Of a DNA stretch of 64,000 nt, positions 7,648 to 17,534 are shown piece after piece. The position numbers and the translations under genes were made by a program. Position 1 is the first letter of the stretch. Each line of letters opens with the position of its first letter. This DNA comes from Carpediemonas membranifera (Eukaryota; Fornicata). The stretch lies in assembly GCA_019828565.1 (NCBI GenBank), contig JAHDYR010000008.1:248001-312000 (forward strand). The letters are read 5' to 3'. The notes beneath the pieces are model-generated. The model was not told where the DNA came from. It was given only the letters and a program-made list of their open reading frames with translations, and did no database searches.

Positions 7648-9273
7648 ATGGTGAGCAATGCAACGCCTGAAGTTGATGTTAGGACTTCCTTGATGGCGGC
7701 AATTCGCGCTTCCATCGCCATTGCGGCCGACATACCCGGAGACGTCCCGTCCCTTCTTGCTCATGCTTACTCCAAGCACTTTGGCAGGAGCATTCCCTCT
7801 ACAAGGAATCGTAAGCGTAAGAAGACGCCGGCCGTCGAGGTGCCGCAGTCCGAGATCGAATCTCTCCTTGCAATGCTCAGGGCCATTCCCCCTCTCGAAC
7901 CAAACGCTCAACGCCTCCTCGACCGCGCCCGCTCGATCCTCACAGACGGCCCCCAGCTCTCCATGAACGTCGAGCTCGTGGAAGGGCAGGAGCTGCCAAC
8001 CGCCATGCACACCCTGCTACAAGGCACGCTGTGGGCCTGCATAACAGCTTCAGCAACGCCCTTCGCCTTCCTCGGCAATCCAGACCACAACAACGTGACC
8101 TACATCCCAGACATCGACCAAGAGAGCCGTTGTGTCCGATTCCTCTGCAAGAAGTTCTTCTTCACGACGGAAGTGGCCAACAAAGACGGGGGCCAGGTGA
8201 AGTTTCACAACGATTCATTCGGCAATCTGGAAGCTCACCGCTTGTACGACGGACATCTGTTTGTTCTTGATCGTAAGACCGAGGGAGAGGCGTCTGTGAC
8301 CCGACTACGCATTCCACGGGCTTTTAACGTCTTCTCCTCGGGTGTGACCCACGTTGCTCAGACTGTGGCTGGGCTGTGGGGTTGGGGCGATAACACAGAG
8401 GGCCACCTCGGCTTCCAAGGCGAGGCTCAGCACCCAACCCGCCTCACCTTCCCAGCCTGCCCCAAGGTCGATGAGCTCGAGGCCAGTCTGCCCGCCTGGC
8501 ATAAGCACGAGCTTGTCCTCAGCATGAAGCTACACCTAGCGCACACGGTCATCCACACCGCAGCTGGACTCGTTGCTTCAGGCGATGGAGTCCACCCATT
8601 CTTGAGGAACTCAGCTGACTCAGATCTCAGGCAGTTTAAGCCGGTGCCCCTGCCCGACGGACTCTTGCCGCTGCACGCGATACATGACGACTATGTAATG
8701 ATTATCTCCAGCAGAAAGAAGCAGGCTATTTGTGGACTCAACACATGCGGCGAGTTGGGTCTCGGCCACGCCAACACGCTGAGCAAGTTCGAGGACCTTC
8801 CCTTTCACGTGGACGCGCTCCTAACGTGCGATTTCAAGTACAATGTTTTCCTCAGTGGCGGCCAGGTCCTCTTTGCTGGCCGAGTCCCACAGGTGATCGC
8901 CCAGTCGGGTCTGCTGCCCGGTTACAAGGCCCATAACGTCTGCTTCACACCCACCCCGCTCCAGCTGCCGGAGAATGTGAAGGGCTGGTGCCAGCACGGC
9001 GTGCTTCTGTTGTGGACAACCGAGGAGGAGACTGTCTTTCAGGAGCAGTTTGGGACTCGGACCACGCTCCCCTTCGAGGTTACAGCTGTTATTGGTGACA
9101 ACTCCGCCAGCCTGTTCCGTGACACCGAGGGCGAGTGGTTCACGATCGTATCCGTCTCAGAGCGGGGCGAGGCCCGAGTCAAGCCGTTCGGTAAGTTTAT
9201 TCCGGGTCTACTTGGAAACCTTAATGCGCTCGACTACCCCGTTATTCAGCTGGGCGCGTGGCGGGCGGATTAA
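7648..9273 (+). CDS. RCC1-like beta-propeller protein
   Basis: The protein has 541 residues from ATG 7648; an upstream TTG in the same frame is not a credible start. The middle contains RCC1-type repeats, recognised by GLWGWGDNTEGHLGFQ, CGLNTCGELGLGHA and GGQVLFAGRV. RCC1 propellers bind chromatin, GTPases or membranes; partners cannot be told here. The N-terminal 150 residues contain a basic patch (RNRKRKK) and no recognised domain. No signal peptide or membrane segment is seen. It may act in signalling or ubiquitin pathways, as RCC1 repeats often do alongside HECT proteins such as its upstream neighbour; that link is only suggestive. Confidence 0.75.
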   Translation: MVSNATPEVDVRTSLMAAIRASIAIAADIPGDVPSLLAHAYSKHFGRSIPSTRNRKRKKTPAVEVPQSEIESLLAMLRAIPPLEPNAQRLLDRARSILTDGPQLSMNVELVEGQELPTAMHTLLQGTLWACITASATPFAFLGNPDHNNVTYIPDIDQESRCVRFLCKKFFFTTEVANKDGGQVKFHNDSFGNLEAHRLYDGHLFVLDRKTEGEASVTRLRIPRAFNVFSSGVTHVAQTVAGLWGWGDNTEGHLGFQGEAQHPTRLTFPACPKVDELEASLPAWHKHELVLSMKLHLAHTVIHTAAGLVASGDGVHPFLRNSADSDLRQFKPVPLPDGLLPLHAIHDDYVMIISSRKKQAICGLNTCGELGLGHANTLSKFEDLPFHVDALLTCDFKYNVFLSGGQVLFAGRVPQVIAQSGLLPGYKAHNVCFTPTPLQLPENVKGWCQHGVLLLWTTEEETVFQEQFGTRTTLPFEVTAVIGDNSASLFRDTEGEWFTIVSVSERGEARVKPFGKFIPGLLGNLNALDYPVIQLGAWRAD

Positions 9274-9314
9274 ATTAGTTATTTTGACCAAGCTGTCGCT
9301 GCATTTATCGGAGA

Positions 9315-12300
9315 TCACTGGAACAAGTAGTCTGCAGCATTCTCCTCGACCTCGGCCTCCTTCTTCTTTCCCAGGCCCGTCCGCCACATGTCATCACGCC
9401 GCATCAACCCAGGCAGCGGCAACTTATCGGTGGAAAGCTCTGGATTGACTCGTGGGGGCGGGTTGGGTTTGGGTCCGCTGAGACGCCCACGGCCAGGGCC
9501 GGACATCTGGCTCTTTTCACTCGCATGGCGGGCCCAAGGGTTGCTTGCTGAAGGACGCCGGGAGCCAAGACGGAGCTCGATCGTTTGCTTGGTCATTGTC
9601 GACGTCGGCGGTGGTGGGATCGGCTTCTTGGGCTTCTGAGCAGTCTCCCGCATGATCCGGGCCGTCTGATCATCAATTGATGAAGTCTCATCGGCACTAA
9701 GCTGCTCTACCGGGAACTCGATCTTGGGGAGAGATGACACCTTGTCCTCGTCAGCACACTGGTCCAGTGGTTCGGGCATACCGTCCAACAGGTCCTCGGA
9801 CTCCTCTTCTGGCTCTGACTCGAAGTCGGAGTCGAAAGCGTCCGTCTCTAACCCCCACTGGTGAGGCCGGACAAAGAACTGAATCTGGTCGATCGCCGCA
9901 GCCAGGAAGGCGGCTGTGCGTGCTGGTACAATGCCCTTGCTGCATGATGTGATCTCTCCAACGTGCGAGAACGCGTCAAGCTGAAGCGCGAGCTGTCGCA
10001 AGACCATCCCATGACTCGCCGCAGAGTCGATCAATGCATTAAACTGCCCTTTGAGATACTGTGCCGGAATATTCTTCATCTTTCTGCAAATGACAGCCTC
10101 GAACACGGATGCGTCGACTTCAGTCTGGCCTGTTGCGGAGAGCTGGTGGATAATAAGCTTATGGTAAATGGCCGACCGCTCCGTAAATCTGCTGCTGACA
10201 ACACCCATTACACCAGCAGCGATGGCCTCTCTCAACACAGAGTGAGTCTGTGCTGGGGACACAAGTCCGAGACGTTGCACTGCCTCCCGAAGGGGGTGAC
10301 GGAAGACTGTGGCCAGACCACTATGCATGGTCTTGCCAACAACTGACATAAACCGTTCCAGGAGCTCACGGGGTGGGTAAGCATCGATGAGCTCTTCCAG
10401 TCGGCCCACTGCGCGGTGGAACAGCCACACTGCTGGGGCCTGTAGAATGCCCTGGATCAACACGCTCTCGTAAAACTGGGCCAGGGGCGAGTGGCGGTTA
10501 GCGGCGAGGAGTACTGCGATTCTATACCCGGCAGCGGGTGCCAGAGGGCCGTAGTTGGCCTTAAGGTGCGCCACCCAGCGCTCCTGCATGGCGATCGGGT
10601 TGGCGGGATCCGTCGGAAGCCAGAGCACCGGCCGCTTGAACGGCAGTCCAGTCATGCCTGCCGTCCGAGCCGCCTCAGCCTTAGCGACAGCCGACGACCA
10701 CGTCCATAGCATCCCCATCGCCTGATCAAGCCTGACGTCGGATAGTGCGTTGGGCGGGGCAACAAGACCGAAATGGACTAATATCGCGTGTGCCAGGGGC
10801 GGAGTGTGATCATGTTCCGGCACTCCGGCAGGGAGAGAAAGGCGAGAGGCGGCCTCGCGGGAGAACACCGCGTAGTCCTTGAGGAAGGTCGTAGGATGAG
10901 ACAGACGGACGGCACGGACTCCAGGCTCGATGGGGATGGTGTAGTCGACCAACGAGTGGGGGCACGCGGCGCCGTGGTGCTCCTCGAGGCCGAGGCAGAA
11001 TCTCAGCGTCGTCATGGGCGTCACTCCAGCTGATGACTCCGCCGAGACCTTGATCTCGACGAAGCCGTCGTTAGGGGCGGCGAAATCGCTTTTCTTCCGC
11101 TCAATCTCAATCTTTCGAATCTGATCTTCTGTATCCTGCAGTCGTGATTTGAGCCCATCAATCAGTTTCACCATTCGACTCCCGCCGGCACCCGTCTGAT
11201 CGACAGCCACAGCCACGTCCAGCGCGTTATCGAGCGTGAGTGTCGACCCGATGCTTTGCCTCCACACGTGCCGCAGTGCTGGGTCCTCCAGAGCCTCACT
11301 CAGTGATTTGACGAGTTCATCCCTCATCTCCCTGAGCTCAAGCAGCCTGATGTCCGCGGCGTCGTTGACCTGCAGCATCCTAGTGGTCGGAGCATCGGCC
11401 TCCGCGGACCCCTGTATAAACCTGGTCTGGTCTCGTAGGAGCTCCTCCATCTGCCTCGTCCTGTCCTCCGCGGCCTCAAGGTCGAGCTTAAGCTGCGAAT
11501 TCAGTGCCATGGTTCTCTGAACCGCCCCCTGGTCCTGTAGGGCGGCTGAGAGGGCGCGGTTCTCCTTCTTGAGGGCGTCAAGCTCTAGTCTGAGCTCTCT
11601 GCGGTCTGAGACGAGCATATCGACAACGGCGTTGTGCTCTTCTTCGGCTGCATCAACTTGCTTTGCCAGTCTCTCCTTGTCCTTCAATAACTCCCGATTG
11701 GACCACCCCAGCGCCTTGATGCGGTCCTCCACAGTGCTCTGGCCCTCAGTGATATCAGTCAGCTCACGCTGCAGCTCTCCCGTGCGGCGCTGCTCCTTCT
11801 CGTACTTAGCCTCGAGCTCCATGAAGTCGTGGTGGAGCGTTTCGTATCGGTTGGCCCGGCGTTCGCTCTCCTCAAACCACGTGCGGCTGACTACACCCTC
11901 GAAAGCGAAAGTCCCACTCTGAGAGGCGGCATGATGCAAGGACGCCGCCGACCCGACCTTCTTTGAGTCCAAATGCACCGTCAGGCCCTCCGCTGGGGTG
12001 CCGTCGGTGTAAAGGCAGGTCATGAGGGCGTTGATAATGTCGTGAACTACCAGCTTGTGGGAAGGGGGGAGGGCATCGCCGAAGGACTGCAAAACATTCA
12101 AGACATTCATCGTTCGCTCGGGAATGGGCGTGTATACATCGCATTTCTCCCCAATCTGTGTTGCTAATTGAGCTGCAAGGCGCGGTTTCAGCATGGCGGC
12201 GCCGTCTTCTGCCATCTTGGCGCTGTGTGTTCTCATCCGCGGCGGAGAGCGAATTGGCGCATGTCCCGATGAATGGAAGAGTGGAAACTTGTGTATCGGC

Positions 12301-12332
12301 GCGCTGAACTGTCTGCTGAGATCAGGGTTCAT
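9315..12332 (-). CDS. Large coiled-coil protein of unknown function
   Basis: The protein has 1005 residues from the ATG at 12332. An alternative ATG at residue 40 (MAEDGAAM) is also plausible. Residues 1-150 are globular, about 170-420 form a long heptad-rich coiled coil, and about 430-860 form a mostly alpha-helical domain that I do not recognise. The tail is acidic (ESEPEEESEDL) and then basic and disordered. There is no signal peptide or membrane segment. The build suggests a structural or cytoskeletal scaffold. Its 3' end faces that of the RCC1-like gene with 41 bp between them. Confidence 0.75.
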   Translation of the reverse strand: MNPDLSRQFSAPIHKFPLFHSSGHAPIRSPPRMRTHSAKMAEDGAAMLKPRLAAQLATQIGEKCDVYTPIPERTMNVLNVLQSFGDALPPSHKLVVHDIINALMTCLYTDGTPAEGLTVHLDSKKVGSAASLHHAASQSGTFAFEGVVSRTWFEESERRANRYETLHHDFMELEAKYEKEQRRTGELQRELTDITEGQSTVEDRIKALGWSNRELLKDKERLAKQVDAAEEEHNAVVDMLVSDRRELRLELDALKKENRALSAALQDQGAVQRTMALNSQLKLDLEAAEDRTRQMEELLRDQTRFIQGSAEADAPTTRMLQVNDAADIRLLELREMRDELVKSLSEALEDPALRHVWRQSIGSTLTLDNALDVAVAVDQTGAGGSRMVKLIDGLKSRLQDTEDQIRKIEIERKKSDFAAPNDGFVEIKVSAESSAGVTPMTTLRFCLGLEEHHGAACPHSLVDYTIPIEPGVRAVRLSHPTTFLKDYAVFSREAASRLSLPAGVPEHDHTPPLAHAILVHFGLVAPPNALSDVRLDQAMGMLWTWSSAVAKAEAARTAGMTGLPFKRPVLWLPTDPANPIAMQERWVAHLKANYGPLAPAAGYRIAVLLAANRHSPLAQFYESVLIQGILQAPAVWLFHRAVGRLEELIDAYPPRELLERFMSVVGKTMHSGLATVFRHPLREAVQRLGLVSPAQTHSVLREAIAAGVMGVVSSRFTERSAIYHKLIIHQLSATGQTEVDASVFEAVICRKMKNIPAQYLKGQFNALIDSAASHGMVLRQLALQLDAFSHVGEITSCSKGIVPARTAAFLAAAIDQIQFFVRPHQWGLETDAFDSDFESEPEEESEDLLDGMPEPLDQCADEDKVSSLPKIEFPVEQLSADETSSIDDQTARIMRETAQKPKKPIPPPPTSTMTKQTIELRLGSRRPSASNPWARHASEKSQMSGPGRGRLSGPKPNPPPRVNPELSTDKLPLPGLMRRDDMWRTGLGKKKEAEVEENAADYLFQ

Positions 12333-12525
12333 CGCCTGTCCTGTTGGGGTCTTCGTCGTGATTTTTTGGCATAACCTGCGCGATCCATGGTCAGTGGCCC
12401 CCGGTGGAATTGAGGAAGTATCCCGCTAGCACAGCATGTGCTGGATAGCCTCACTTCGGCTTGACCGTGGTAGCATCGGAATTGAGTGACTTGGGCCAGA
12501 GTTATGAGCGAACATCTCACGCTGA

Positions 12526-14244
12526 ATGAACGAAGAACGGCCGTTTGGAGGCCGCACAAGGTCAGTGATGTCTCCAAACTACTATAGGGACACGCTGAGT
12601 ACTCCTCCGTCGAAGCGGCGTCATCCATCGCGTCAATTCGATGAGTTTGATGGATTCGTCTCGCCCATGCATCAGGAGGAGAAGCTGCGCATACCATCAG
12701 CGAATATCAAGAACCTAGACCCTGCTTCCTCCATCCGTAGGCCACCACGAAACACAAGCCCGCTCTCCAACCGAGCCGACGACATCCAGATCACACTCCC
12801 GCCGCCCCCGCCCAGCAACAGGTCAATCAGCGTAGTGGAAGCAATATTCCCCACCCCAAAGGCCAAACTCAAGGCCGAGCAGCTTATGACTGAAAACGTT
12901 GCCCGGCTCCAGCAGATTATGGCTGAAACTAGACGCCACCAGACCCGCATGTCGGCCCGGTGTAAGACAGCCGTGCACAGACCGAGCCAGCGCCTCTTTG
13001 TAGGCCGTGCGATGTGTGCGGACGTCGGGGCCCACCCCATGGATGAGCCGGACGACTCCCCCAACACTCCCCAGACAGTCCCCAGGAAGCCGCGGAGGGC
13101 ATCACCCACCATGCTGGCGATGTATCAGAGACGCCATGCCGGTGCAGGTGGTAAGACTGGCGGTCCAATCGCCCAGGCGCCGATCCCGACCGAGCCCGAC
13201 CATGAGGTGACTCCGAGCCTGGACGATCTCCCAAGTCCTCGGCCCCTGACACCCGCAGACACGGCGACAGAGACAGCGCCAGACTCTGGCAAGGTCGGGC
13301 CGGGCAGTGACACGTCGACAGATGAGGACCATTTTGACCCGACCTCAATCAGTACGCGGTTGGAAGAAAGAATGCTTGCCCTGCCCCCCGCCTCACCAGC
13401 CGTGCCCGTGGCCATGGTTCGCCCTGAGACCCCCACTGAGCTCCGCACCCATGTCGACCTGACCCCGCACACTCCCCCTGGGTCGTCTGTGCTTCGACGG
13501 AGCGGTAGGTACCTCGGGAAGGTGCTTAGCACCGATGTGAACGATTTGTTGCAGTGTATTCCCCGGCAGGTTAAGCAGCAGCAGGTCGCCATTGATCAGG
13601 AGCGGAAGAAGAGCGAGCACGGCCACATGAGACGGGCAGTACAAATGGACCGCGAGAGGAGGCAGAGGCTGTCTGCCGCCCCGATGCCGAGCACGGTTTA
13701 TGACTCACCGCCGGCCCATTACGATCTCATGGATGTGGAGCCGACTGTCGGCGGGTCGCCCCCGAGGAAAGTACCGTTCAGACCACCGCCCCACCCTGTT
13801 CATAAGCAGCCGGTGAAGGGGCAGCCGTTTGATCTGGAGGAGGTCACTGCCGCGGCAAGGAGCTGTAGTGCGAATGCCAGGCGGGTGATTAGTCGTGAGG
13901 CCAGACCTTTCTCTGTCCAGCTGACCCGCAGGCGCCAGCAGAGCCGACTAGGACGACCCTCTTCCACGCTCAACACCCGCACTGTCGGTGGTACGATGTG
14001 GCGGCAGTCAAGCTCGATGCCCCCAGCCCATCGGCCCTCGCTGGCGCTGTCGGAGAGCATGTTAACGCCACAGTTCACTCTGCCCAGCATGACACAGTCG
14101 GGGAGACGGGTCGGACGGAGAGAGAGGCCAAACAGCCCCGCTGGACCCGCGACTGCGAGGTCAACCCTTGCCCTGTCAACGATGCTTCCACCAGCTGAGT
14201 TCCCCTCGCCAGCTTCGTTACCTGGGACACCGGAGAGGTGGTGA
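12526..14244 (+). CDS. Disordered Pro/Ser/Arg-rich protein
   Basis: The protein has 572 residues from ATG 12526. It is dominated by Pro, Ser, Thr and Arg, with a run of prolines near residue 90 and many SP/TP sites (SPN, TPPS, SPLS, TPP). There are two short helical stretches (about 100-150 and 340-380). I recognise no domain. It may be a phosphorylated scaffold or microtubule-associated protein; this is a guess from composition. It is divergent from the coiled-coil gene, with 193 bp between starts. Confidence 0.65.
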   Translation: MNEERPFGGRTRSVMSPNYYRDTLSTPPSKRRHPSRQFDEFDGFVSPMHQEEKLRIPSANIKNLDPASSIRRPPRNTSPLSNRADDIQITLPPPPPSNRSISVVEAIFPTPKAKLKAEQLMTENVARLQQIMAETRRHQTRMSARCKTAVHRPSQRLFVGRAMCADVGAHPMDEPDDSPNTPQTVPRKPRRASPTMLAMYQRRHAGAGGKTGGPIAQAPIPTEPDHEVTPSLDDLPSPRPLTPADTATETAPDSGKVGPGSDTSTDEDHFDPTSISTRLEERMLALPPASPAVPVAMVRPETPTELRTHVDLTPHTPPGSSVLRRSGRYLGKVLSTDVNDLLQCIPRQVKQQQVAIDQERKKSEHGHMRRAVQMDRERRQRLSAAPMPSTVYDSPPAHYDLMDVEPTVGGSPPRKVPFRPPPHPVHKQPVKGQPFDLEEVTAAARSCSANARRVISREARPFSVQLTRRRQQSRLGRPSSTLNTRTVGGTMWRQSSSMPPAHRPSLALSESMLTPQFTLPSMTQSGRRVGRRERPNSPAGPATARSTLALSTMLPPAEFPSPASLPGTPERW

Positions 14245-14355
14245 GCTGTATTTGTACGTATAAGAATGAGAGCTCCTGATACTACAGGGGATGAAGGATT
14301 AAACCCTTCTGAATCTTATTACTCGATTTATGTATAGTTGTCGGCGATGATAAAT

Positions 14356-15998
14356 CTACTTCTCGACGGAGTAAGAGAACGCCCCGTCAACAAACTGCCG
14401 GCTGGCCTTGAACCCGGCTAGGGCCTTGTAGGAAGCGGGGTTCTTGGTGAGATCAGACAAGAAGGCCTCGGCCATCAGACGCGTCTCGAAGGAGACGGCC
14501 TTACCCTGCGCGGTGACAAAGTCGTCAGCGGTGCCCTTGAAGCCGGCCTTCGCGACGAAATCCTCGGAGTCCTTGCTGAACGTGTTCATGGCGTCAGCGG
14601 CGAGCTTGCCGTCCTGGACGCCAGGCTGGTCGTAGGCGTTGATACCCTTGAAGCAGGCGAGGAAGGTGACGACGCGCTCCTCGAGGGCGACCATCATGCC
14701 GATGTTGAAGGGCGTGGGCTCGTCATATGTGCACGTAATGAACTCCTTGCCGTTCTGGTGCAGCGCGGCCTCGGTGCCCTTGATGAATGCCAGGAGCTGG
14801 CGCCCGACAGAGCCTGCCTTGGCATTGTCGAGGTCGCCTGAGCGCTTGGCGAAGTGCACGAAGCGAACGAAGCAGTCGCGGAGGCCCTTCTGGACCTGCT
14901 GCATGAAGGCGTGCTGCTCGCCGGTGCCGACGCCGCCAAAGACGGTCTGGCCCTCCACAGCGGGCGTGCCGTCGACGTGGTAGTTCTTACCGAGGGACTC
15001 CATGTACAGCTGCTGCAGGTAGTGGGCGAACTCTTTCAGGAAGTCGCTGTAGCAGAGGACAATCATGTTCTTGCTGCCCTGCATGAGCGTCATCTGGTGG
15101 ATGGCGACGGCAAGAAGCATGGCGGGGTTCTGCTTGATCTCTGGGCGCCGCGTCATCGCGTCCATGTGCCCCTGGCCCCGCAGGAAGTCCGCGAAGTCGA
15201 TGCGTGCAAAGGCAGCGGGGACCATGCCGATGGCGGTGCCGATGGACGTGCGGCCGCCCGTTTCGGTGGCCATGTAGTAGATGCCGAGGAACTTGTGCTC
15301 CTGGGCGAACTTGTCGAGCATCGAGCCGGGCGTCGTCACGGCCATGCTGTGGGGGCCGAGCTCGAGGCCCGTGGACGCCACCAGGGCAGTCCAGGCGTCC
15401 GTGGCGCCCTTGGTCTCGGCGGTGCTGCCGGACTTCGACATGGAGACCATGACGGTGGTGGCGACGTCGAGCTTGTTGAAGAGTAGGTGGTATGTATCGG
15501 GATCAGTGTTGCTCATGAAGTGGATGCGGACGGGTAGGCCGGACTCGAAGTTGAACTCGTCGCCGTACTGCGAGATGACGAGCATGAGAGGGCCGAGGAA
15601 GGAGCCGCCGAGCCCGTTGAAGATGACGTCCGTGTAGCGCTTGCCCTCGGGCGTGGTGGTCTTGCCGTCGAGAATGGCGTCGATCTCCGTCTTGATGGTG
15701 TTCCACTGCGCGATCGAGTCGGCGAGGGACTTGCCGGCCACGGGCGAGGCCTCCATGCGGTGGTTGTAGTGGTCCACGGCGCGGTCTTCACTCTCTGTGG
15801 GGTGCGCAGTCGTGTTAACAACCTCGCCGGCCTCTATCTTCTCAACCATAGCCAGAGCACTCTTGGCGAGAAACGCTGTCGCCTGGGATTCGAGCAGCTC
15901 ATCGGTGACGGTCTCGAAGCCGTCGAGGGAGAGCACAAATTCGGATTTAGGGTCAAAGAACTGCAGTAAGGTAACAATGGGGGCTTTCTTACCTTCAT
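14356..15998 (-). CDS. GPI: Glucose-6-phosphate isomerase, one 32-nt intron
   Basis: The enzyme interconverts glucose-6-phosphate and fructose-6-phosphate in cytosolic glycolysis. Family hallmarks are GLGGSFLGP, the SKSGSTAET phosphate-binding loop, and GGRTSIGTA. With the intron removed the protein has 536 residues, close to the Giardia-type enzyme. No ATG opens the main frame; the only in-frame start there is TTG. An intron at 15961-15992 (GTAAGA...CCTTACTGCAG) solves this: exon 1 is just ATG AAG (15993-15998) and exon 2 runs 15960-14356. The start is therefore inferred from splicing, while the enzyme identity is certain. The next gene, the MRH protein, is divergent. Confidence 0.93.
15961..15992 (-). 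other. GPI intron, 32 nt
   Basis: Read on the minus strand it starts GTAAGA and ends CCTTACTGCAG. Removing it leaves ATG AAG joined in phase 0 to TTC TTT GAC. The CCTTAC-NN-YAG ending matches the second GAPDH intron. Confidence 0.7.
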
Positions 15999-16563
15999 TT
16001 GTCGAAGAACACAAGTGGAGATGCGACAAGAGTGATTTCGATCGATCTTGTCAGCATCAGGCTGCCCTGGTGACACGCGACAGTCTCCGAAATCAAGGCA
16101 CCAGCCGGTCCAATAGGCAGTAAGTGCCATGGGGCGGCCCCTTCTTTCGGGTCGTGTCATGGTCATTTATTGAGATTGATCACACCGTCATCTCCGAGTC
16201 CGTCTGAGAGGGATGTGGTGGTATCACAGCGAGCATTTCTGACCTCGAAATACTGACATAAGAGATAACTGGATAACCGGTACTGGTGGTACCGGTGTAT
16301 AATGGCAAGGCCGTCTGTTGAGGGCCGTACCATGGTTGGGTGGCGGGTCGGGTCAACCTCACAGCCGGAAGATTGTGGGAACTAAATGAAGGCAGTGATG
16401 GTGTACAGGGTCTAGGTCCACAGCTCGCTGCCCTGCAGCGCCCCAGCCTGGGCCCCGCAACTTTAGGTTTCGACATTGTGGTGTTTAGAGGTTCTATGTG
16501 GAGGATTCATGTAAAGGTTTAGACTCAACAACAATTCTAATCCTGCGCAGCACAGACATTGCA
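15999..16563. other. Divergent intergenic region with inverted repeat
   Basis: These 565 bp separate the divergent GPI and MRH genes and should hold both promoters. A perfect inverted repeat lies at 16276-16296 (ACCGGTAC, five-base spacer, GTACCGGT), close to a TATAAT at about 16299. I see no open frame worth calling and no RNA gene. Confidence 0.4.
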
Positions 16564-17403
16564 ATGCTAGCCAGTGTCAACGTCAGTTTGATCGCTGTAC
16601 TGGCTATATTACTCACTGCTCCGGTATGTATCCGTGCAAGCTCCTGTTCTGTGGAGCTAGACGGCCACACGTATGATCTCTCGAGCTTGAGCACAAAAAC
16701 GAACTACTACGTCGACGACGCCACAGATCCAGCAAACTGGGAATACATGATGAACTTCTGCCAGCCTGTTCAAACTACAGTGACTGTCTGTGAAGGAATG
16801 GCTGTCTGTAAGATGCAGAAGATCCACCTATCGACATACTCGCCTCTCGGCCGCTACGACAACTACGTAGTCGCCAAGCCGGACAACACACCGTTCAAAC
16901 CAAAGAAAGCTGTGTTCCAGATCACATACTTGAAAGGGGTAGACCCCAACGGCGTCCGCAGAGACTCGACGATGTACTTTGTCTGCGGGTCGACAGACAA
17001 CTTCGTCATGAAGGGAATGGAGGACACAGGGATGTATAGCATCTACTACTTCGCTATTACTACCCCGGCTGCTTGCAATGCGAGCCACCACACCAATATT
17101 ATCGTGGCCGTCGCCTCATTTATCGGGCTGGGCTGGGTGTTGCTCGTCCTGATGGCCCTAGGCGTATTTATATATCTAGCCGTCGGTATGGTATACAAGA
17201 GGCTTGCCCTCGGTGCCACTGGTCTTGAAATCATCCCTAACATCGACTTCTGGTCCCGCGTTCCTGGCCTAATGATCGACGGGTGCAAGTTCATCACCTG
17301 GCCGGTAACATGGGTGGTAAGCCTGGTCATCAAGCACGGAGGGGGCGGTGGGCAGGGTTACTCCGCTATCGACGACAATGACGGGGCGATGCCCGAGATC
17401 TGA
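16564..17403 (+). CDS. Mannose-6-phosphate-receptor-homology type I membrane protein
   Basis: The protein has 279 residues from ATG 16564. An upstream GTG in the same frame is ignored because the ATG opens a clean signal peptide ending near CIRASS. The luminal part has six to seven Cys, including FCQPV, VCEGMAVC and FVCGS. It ends FAITTPAAC, the typical close of an MRH (lectin-like) domain. One transmembrane helix (about residues 180-210) follows. The cytosolic stretch GLEIIPNIDFWSRVPGL matches the membrane-proximal tail of cation-dependent M6P receptors and Atg27-like proteins. Known members sort hydrolases or Atg9 vesicles between Golgi and endosomes. The key sugar-binding residues cannot be judged by eye, so sugar binding is uncertain. 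Confidence 0.8.
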   Translation: MLASVNVSLIAVLAILLTAPVCIRASSCSVELDGHTYDLSSLSTKTNYYVDDATDPANWEYMMNFCQPVQTTVTVCEGMAVCKMQKIHLSTYSPLGRYDNYVVAKPDNTPFKPKKAVFQITYLKGVDPNGVRRDSTMYFVCGSTDNFVMKGMEDTGMYSIYYFAITTPAACNASHHTNIIVAVASFIGLGWVLLVLMALGVFIYLAVGMVYKRLALGATGLEIIPNIDFWSRVPGLMIDGCKFITWPVTWVVSLVIKHGGGGGQGYSAIDDNDGAMPEI

Positions 17404-17534
17404 TGATGATGGGCGCGGCTGAGACGGTATAAAGGACGCCCATTGTGCTTGCTGTGCTATTCCATGGGTGTTCACGGGTTTTGGACTCCTCTCTCGACTC
17501 ACGACTGTGGCGCCAAGTCTACGACGATTGAACG

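Noticed and set aside
15503-15706. Short frames inside GPI, such as one of His/Arg-rich residues
   Set aside because: These are out-of-frame shadows of the isomerase gene.
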